64,000 nucleotides of DNA from Nectonema munidae (lineage: Eukaryota > Nematomorpha > Nectonematoida > Nectonematidae). The notes below the pieces were generated by a model. It was not told the origin of the DNA. It made no database searches and saw nothing but the letters and a program-made list of their open reading frames with translations. The position numbers were made by a program, and so were the translations under genes. The stretch covers positions 306,088-370,087 of the forward strand of contig JAUIRK010000751.1 in assembly GCA_030549495.1 (NCBI GenBank), read 5' to 3'. This document shows, in pieces, positions 58,209 to 64,000 of the stretch; the first letter of the stretch is position 1, and each line of letters starts with the position of its first letter.

Positions 58209-59643
58209 ATGGAAGATGTAGTAGTCAGTGAAAAACTTGTATTTCAGAAACTTAGCTCTCTCGGCGGCGACAAACCACTTGGTATTGATAATTTGCACCC
58301 ATATATTCTGAAAGAACTTTCCCAAGATTTGGCATTTCCTATAACAAAGTTATTCAACCTATCTTTAAAAGAAGGAGTCATACCCAAAACTTGGAAATCT
58401 GCATTGGTTGTGCCTGTACATAAAAGTTCCGACCCCGAGCTTCCCTCAAACTACAGGCCTATTAGTTTAACTTCCGTCCTGTCAAAAGTGCTTGAATCTA
58501 TAGTTGCTGATAATATTCTTTTTTATTTGGAAGAAAAGAATTTGATTAACACTAACCAATCTGAAAAAGAAATTTACTGTAACACAATTATTGGAGTTCC
58601 ATGATGATGTTACTAATCTCCTTGAAAATAATGACACGGTTGATGTTTTATACTTTGACTTTCGAAAGGCATTCGACAAGGTTCCGCATAATTATTTACT
58701 CAGTAAATTGAAGGCCTATGACATTAACTCTGGAATTATTAATTGGATTGATAACTTCTTGACCGATAGAACCCAGTTTGTCACCGTGAATGGCCATATA
58801 TCAAATTTAAGTAGAGTGACTAGTGGTTTTATCCAAGGTAGTGTGATAGGACCACTACTTTTCAACATTTACATAAATGATCTGCATATCCAAGTTCGTT
58901 CTCGCTTAAAATTGTTTGCTGATGATCTTAAAATGTACTCTGAATCAACTAACAGATCTAAACTACAACTTCAAGCCAACCTTTTTACTTTATACCAATC
59001 GTGTCACACTTGGGGTATGGATTTAAACTTTTCTAAATGTTATCATTTACAAATTGGTTTAAATAATACCGTCACTTACTACATAGGTGGTTATAATATT
59101 AAGCGTACCGCACAAATTAACGATTTAGGAATTATTCTTCGATATTTATCTTCCTTTGAACCCGAGATAGCTAAACATATATATAAAGCTTTGATACGAC
59201 CCATCCTTGAGTACGGTAATGTTATAGCGCAACCTACCTGCATAAAAAATATGAAATCTTTGGAGAAAATACAGCAACATATAACCAAAAGAATAGAAGG
59301 CCTCAAAGAACTGTACTATAAAGAAGGATTGCAGACTCTCTCCTTACAACTTCTGTCATACAGATTTAAAAGAAACGACATGATAACAGTATTTAACATC
59401 ACAAATAAAAACATTCATGTTAATCGTGATATCCTATGCCCATTTTCTTCAAGATTTCAAAGAACTCATCAGTACAAATTTATAAAAAGCCGACACAAGC
59501 ACTTCCGCAAAAACTTCTTTTCTAACAGAATTATCAACGACTGGAACAGCCTTCCCGCCTATGTAGTGAACTCTCCTAATTTAAACATCTTCAAGCAACG
59601 TCTTGACCACTTCTGGAAAGATAAGATGCATACTCCTTCCTAG
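58209..59643 (+). CDS. LINE ORF2 reverse transcriptase
   Basis: Two overlapping open pieces. 58209-58604 (fingers: GGDKPLGIDNLHPYILKELS, WKSALVVPVHKSSDPELPSN, YRPISLTSVLSKVLESIV) and 58591-59643 (palm and thumb: VLYFDFRKAFDKVPH motif A, TSGFIQGSVIGPLLFNIYIN motif B, LKLFADDLKMY motif C, and C-terminal NRIINDWNSLPAYVVNSPN). A frame change at about 58560-58590 replaces the expected QHGFR-type block. The catalytic FADD is intact. It copies LINE RNA at the nicked target and may also mobilise the local SINEs. Confidence 0.88.
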
Positions 59644-59943
59644 CTTAGTAACTCGGAATATCCTAGTTTTCTTATATTAATCTTTTTTTCCATAATTGTC
59701 ACTTATACTATTCTTGATCAGTTTAATTATTCTTTTCCTTAAATTGATCCGATCATTAGAGGCAAATTTGCCTTTCTATTCGCTTAATAAATTATGTTAT
59801 GTTATGTTAATACTATTTTTTATATAATTACTTTAAATTTTTAGTGAAAGATATTTAAAACTTTTGAATAATTTCTCATTTTTTCTGTGCCAAATGTTAA
59901 TAATTTTTTTGAAAGAAATTTTGGATAATAGTCAAAAAAAAAG

Positions 59944-60093
59944 GGTAAAGGTACCGTGGTATGTTTTCATCGAGAAGCCACAATTGCACCGCTTGAATTG
60001 AACTATAAGGAATGGAGGCTTGGTCCGAGATCGAACCCAAGACTTAAGTTATCGAAGCCCAGTATCTATCCAACCTTACTCATGCCCCCAATT
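59944..60093 (-). repeat. tRNA-derived SINE, family 1
   Basis: Minus-strand copy with GGGTTCGATC B box (complement near 60030-60040), ACTATAAGGAATGGAGGCTTG body and GGTAAAGGTACCGTGG end (59944). Lies 135 bp past the LINE tail. Confidence 0.75.
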
Positions 60094-60099
60094 CTTTGC

Positions 60100-61150
60100 T
60101 TTGTCAAAAAACAAATTAAAATGAGTGATTATTTAAAAAAAATATATAAATACTTTTTCTATACTGAAAATATAAAACTCCTAAATAATGGATACTTCAA
60201 TCAATAACATATATATTTTTATACATAACCTTGAAAAGGTTAGAATATTGAAGGAATCAAGCGATAGAGCTAAATTCAATATTATGTATTTAAAATCTAT
60301 TCAAGAGATGACATAAGGATCAAACATCAAAACTGGTGAATAAAAAAACTGCAAGTTTTACAAAGGATAAATGTAAAAAGTCTGTGTCGTCAGTTTCCGG
60401 TAAAAGTAAGAAGGGGGAATTTGAAAATGTACACTTTCAAACTAGATAATAAAAATGGAGGTAGACTTTTTACAATTTTTATTCATCATTTTTATAAATT
60501 TCAAGTTATATTTTCGACGGATAAATTAAAATTTTTACCCACTTTAATTGTTCCCGTTTAGAACATATATTCAAAATTTTAAATGCTTCCAATATTGAAA
60601 AGTTCATCAATTTCGTGGATGAAGAATCGTACATTTAAATGCATCATATCTTGTCAAATTTGTTCGGTGTGTTTGATGCTTCCAGAGCTTGACCCCAAAC
60701 TCGGTGTGTAACAGTTTACAAAAATGAAAGATAATAAAATGGAAGGAATGATTTAGGAAAAACATGCAAGCGAATTAAAATAAATATATCAATTGTATAC
60801 AAAATAATGATGATTTAACAATTAAATTTTCAATTTGAATAGAAATTTTATAAAAGCCTACAAAGAGGACTGCATGAGAAATACAAATTTGAAAAAATGA
60901 ATATCGTTTTTTGTCGCTCTTTTGCTTTATCTCTCCTTAGAATTTCTGTATTTTAGGCCACTCTCTTTCCATGCTACTCATCGATTTGTCACTCTTTGGA
61001 AAATAACAAGGCATACGGTGGCTTACGTTTCAAAATTTTAGTACAGTACGATAGGTTTTGTGTAAAAAATAGGATTCAAAATTATTTATACTAAATTTAC
61101 CCTATACACATTTGGTAAGAATTCGATCTTATTTTTTTATTGAAACTTTT
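60100..61150. other. Intergenic
   Basis: No gene or defined repeat recognised. Confidence 0.4.
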
Positions 61151-61157
61151 TTTTATT

Positions 61158-61290
61158 TATCGGTATCGCATCCAAGGGAAGAGTAATCTTTCATACCTGG
61201 ACAAATGGGAAGGATAGTCACTAACGGTGTCGAAACCAGACCATCTGCATGAAGACCCTACGCTCCTATCACTAGGCCATCTGCCGACCT
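61158..61290 (-). repeat. tRNA-derived SINE, family 2, copy 2
   Basis: Same order as 87-220: TATCGCATCCAAGGGAAGAG, GGAAGGATAGTCAC, CAGACCATCTGCAT and CACTAGGCCATCTGCCGA (A-box complement). The B-box region has decayed (GTGTCGAAACC). Confidence 0.6.
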
Positions 61291-61294
61291 TTGA

Positions 61295-63360
61295 ATTATA
61301 AAAAAATTCAAGTTGAATTTCCATAAAAAAAAATTTTAATTAAACAAAATTTAATAATTTTTTTATGAAGTTATTAAAAAAGATAACATTCAAAGATTAT
61401 ACCAAAAATAATATTGGAAGCATTTATTGACAAGGTGAAAAACCTCGAAAGAATCTTTTTGCTCATGTTTGTTTAGGCTATTAATTTTACCTTTAATATT
61501 TCTGTGGAAATTTGGGTGCGGTTTTTAAATAACCTATTTTTTTATTTTGATATGATTATACATTAAAAATACGAATTTTTTTGCAAACGTAACATAGACC
61601 ATCACTAATTTGCATCAATGATATTGGCGTATAGACTTATGGTATGATTGGCAGATAGAAGTAATATTCAGGTTGAATATAGTACAAAATATATTTATAA
61701 ATCTTTTTAAGTTAAGTTGCAAAGTTTCCAAGAGGTCTATACTTGAAAAGGGGTTAAAGCCAAAATTCAAGGTCGTGTCCAGTAAGTTAGTTACTTGTTA
61801 TTATTTAGCTAAATTAGTGAATTTCTAATATAAATTAGCCTTACAAAAAATACGAAATTTTAGTTCATATTTAAAAATGAGATTATCGACAAGACATAAA
61901 CGAATAAATTAATCATTTTAATTGATTGCATTTCAACTCTCAAATAATACTATTATTAATTAGTAAAAATATCTTTGATACTGACTTCGCGCTTTTATAT
62001 GTAAGAATGCTAATACTTTATTTTATTCAGGATCTCAAATGTATATGACTGTCTTTACTTTGTACAATTCTTGCCTTTACATCTGTCCACCTATATGAAA
62101 GATTATTATTCCCTTCGATGGCATACCAACAACTAATAAAAATGTATAGTCAGATTAGGGCCTTTATTCTTCACTTCCAAAATTTTGTGACAAGTTTTAT
62201 TACGACGTGGCTACTACAATAATACCAAGTAAAAGTCATTTTTATGTAAAATTATATATTTCATATAAAAGGTTTCTAATTTAAGACTTTGCTTTATAAA
62301 TCAGATACATACATTCCCAGATTTTGTATTTTGGACTTCAACTGCAAAAAATTTGTAAAATATGATGATGACTTCATACTTTTTGTTATTTCTTTATAAA
62401 AAAATTTGATAAAGGATATATGAGTAGGATTGTTTGAATTAAAAAAAACATTCAATAGTTGAGCTATTAAAAATTCTTACCTTTTAATTGGAATGAAAAA
62501 GTCGCCGTATAAAAAGACTGCCTTCCTTTCTTTGAAGGAAAATGGATGCAACAGTTTAAATGAGTGTGTACAAAGGAGTTTAGTATAGGAGAGAAGTATA
62601 TTTGCAAAGACACTACATTATCACATTTTCATGTGCCTAAAGGCAACCAGTACTTTCACAAGAATGAAGGAAAAGACGAATTTTTAATTGGCCTCTTTAT
62701 TCCTCACGAGTTGATAACCACAAAATTTCAAAGAAGTCATTTTCAAATATCTTGTACACTTTGATTATATATACTTACATTTTATCTTTAGTGTAAGAAA
62801 TCGCGAGAACATCATCTTCCCAACCTTAAGGTACTTTTTATTGATTCAACGAGATGACGTCGTACCCGTGATTTTCAATATATTGCTCCTTCCAAGCAGT
62901 GGTGGCATATGTTATGTTTCTTTTCGAAGTTATGGTCGATATAAGATATAATTTTTAAAAAAATGTGATTATAAATTAAATTACGATAAATATCAATGTT
63001 TAGTACAATTTCTATTTCAACCGTAGAGTTGTAGATAAATTGACCCACTCAAAAAAAATCTAGTAATCATGTAATCAGTAATCAAAAACTAGTAAAGTTA
63101 CAATTTACTAGATTTCTAGTAATGTATTATAACGATTCCAATACTCTTCAAGTTAGTGTACAGCAAAAAGCACATCTCAACATGAAAGTAATTATGTGCC
63201 TAAACGAGGAACTTCAAAACAAAAATATTATCATTATTGCTACAATGTACATTGTTTTGTGCGCGTAACACATATATCCTACAAGATAACAATATAGATA
63301 TAGTGAATAATGTAAAAATCAAAGTTTTTAACTTTTATTTGGTACTAAAAGGAGTAGTAT
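61295..63360. other. Intergenic
   Basis: AT-rich. The frame at 62564-62764 (+) is the only one that reads somewhat like protein (KDTTLSHFHVPKGNQYFHKN), without splice support. Nothing else recognised. Confidence 0.35.
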
Positions 63361-63362
63361 TG

Positions 63363-63404
63363 TAGCAAATATTTCAACAGACTCAATCTGTCTTCTTCAG
63401 TGCG
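63363..63404 (-). ncRNA. Degenerate hammerhead-like fold
   Basis: On the minus strand CTGAAGA (63400-63394) matches the core CTGANGA. Stem II GACAGA/TCTGTT follows, then GAAAT (63374-63370). Stem I is only GCA/TGC, and the cleavage triplet would be ATT. Weak, possibly a decayed copy. Confidence 0.25.
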
Positions 63405-64000
63405 TTAAAAATGAGTGAAATGAAAGTCCTTTGCTTGCTGCTTTTATAGGAGATATGAGGTCAAAGCGTTTGTTGAGAAAGGGGCTTAGACGTAGGAAAC
63501 CTGAGACAAGCAACCCATAGGTGGAAGACATCATCAATAGGAGTTGAGTGCAAAGCGAAGGAGAAAGAGTAGAAGGAACATGTGTGTTACTGAGTAGAGC
63601 ATGGGAAATAGATATATATATACTTATTATGTTAGAGTGTTTGTAGACCTCTCATTGCGCCTGCACCAATCATATGCATCTTCTATTTTATACATTACTT
63701 GTTCGTGTCTGAGCTCTGGGTAGTTAAAGTTACAGATAACCCTATTATTGTAGTGCACTTTTTCTCAAGGTGTTCGGTTCGCCATATAGACGTTTTGCAA
63801 GAAGCTCAAGAAAATAAATAAGGAAATTATCATCATTAATTACATATATTCTACAATTCACATTCGTCCTATTCTTTCTCAACTCAGATTTTTCTTTCAT
63901 CTTTAACTTTTCACTTCTTCAATTTATAAAGGGTATTTTTTAATGCTTTTCAGTACTTTTTTGAAACTATTTTAATTATATTTGAGTGTTTTTTGTGAAT

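Larger units (their letters stand above)
56250..59808 (+). mobile_element. Near-complete CR1-like LINE
   Basis: Order: ORF1 (56252-56865), endonuclease (about 56880-57770), reverse transcriptase (about 57900-59643), and a short 3' UTR ending in AATAAATTATGTTATGTTATG repeats (about 59785-59808). No RNase H domain is seen, which fits CR1/Jockey-group LINEs. About four to six frame breaks lie in ORF2. The 5' end is ragged. It shares tail and protein sequence with the fragment at 11290-12215. Confidence 0.88.

Noticed and set aside
62564-62764. Possible host protein frame
   Set aside because: Some protein-like segments but no splice sites, no homology recognised and a length near chance.

Overview
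This is a eukaryotic (animal) window, by eye about 70% A+T. It has short GT-AG introns, no operons, and dense decayed transposable elements. Two DNA transposon types, CR1/Jockey-type LINEs, tRNA-derived SINEs and an FBXL16-like gene point to an invertebrate, most plausibly an arthropod. The species cannot be fixed from the sequence. I recognise no retrovirus, LTR element or Polinton, and no rRNA or CRISPR.

Host genes are sparse and seen as exons. At 1.6-3.5 kb (+) lie the last three exons of an F-box/LRR gene resembling FBXL16. At 8.3-9.2 kb (-) there is a long unknown open frame. At 19.3-19.9 kb (-) there is a small, probably secreted protein in at least four exons, one apparently separated by a 25-nt intron. 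At 21.0-27.6 kb (-) an unknown acidic/basic protein is assembled from five phase-compatible exons. Single exon candidates lie at 28.4 (-), 29.7 (+), 34.2 (-), 39.3 (-) and 50.6 kb (+).

The rest is a layered record of transposition. The centrepiece at 13.15-19.11 kb is a SINE split by a ZMYM1-like hAT (8-bp duplication TGAGTAAG), itself split by an intact ZBED5-like hAT (8-bp duplication CACTAGAG) with an unbroken 592-codon transposase. A decayed Merlin element with ~80-bp inverted ends lies at 40.5-42.7 kb. LINE pieces lie at 5.3, 9.8, 11.3 and 36.9 kb, and a near-complete CR1-like LINE (ORF1, endonuclease, reverse transcriptase) lies at 56.3-59.8 kb. Small hAT derivatives lie at 44.7, 46.7 and 55.1 kb.

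Many 110-135 bp piggyBac-type MITEs (TTAA|CCC...GGG|TTAA) fall into three related families, here called A, B and C. They share internal blocks and often insert into each other: three deep at 20.5-20.9 kb, one in another at 51.8 kb, and one inside the target duplication of a hAT MITE at 44.5 kb. Other notable items are a hammerhead-ribozyme fold on the minus strand at 39.02-39.07 kb, a fold-back element carrying seven 20-bp repeats at 30.5-30.8 kb next to a ~21-bp minisatellite, and three homopolymer-rich tracts (31.8, 46.7 and 52.9 kb) that look like poor consensus or slippage-prone DNA.
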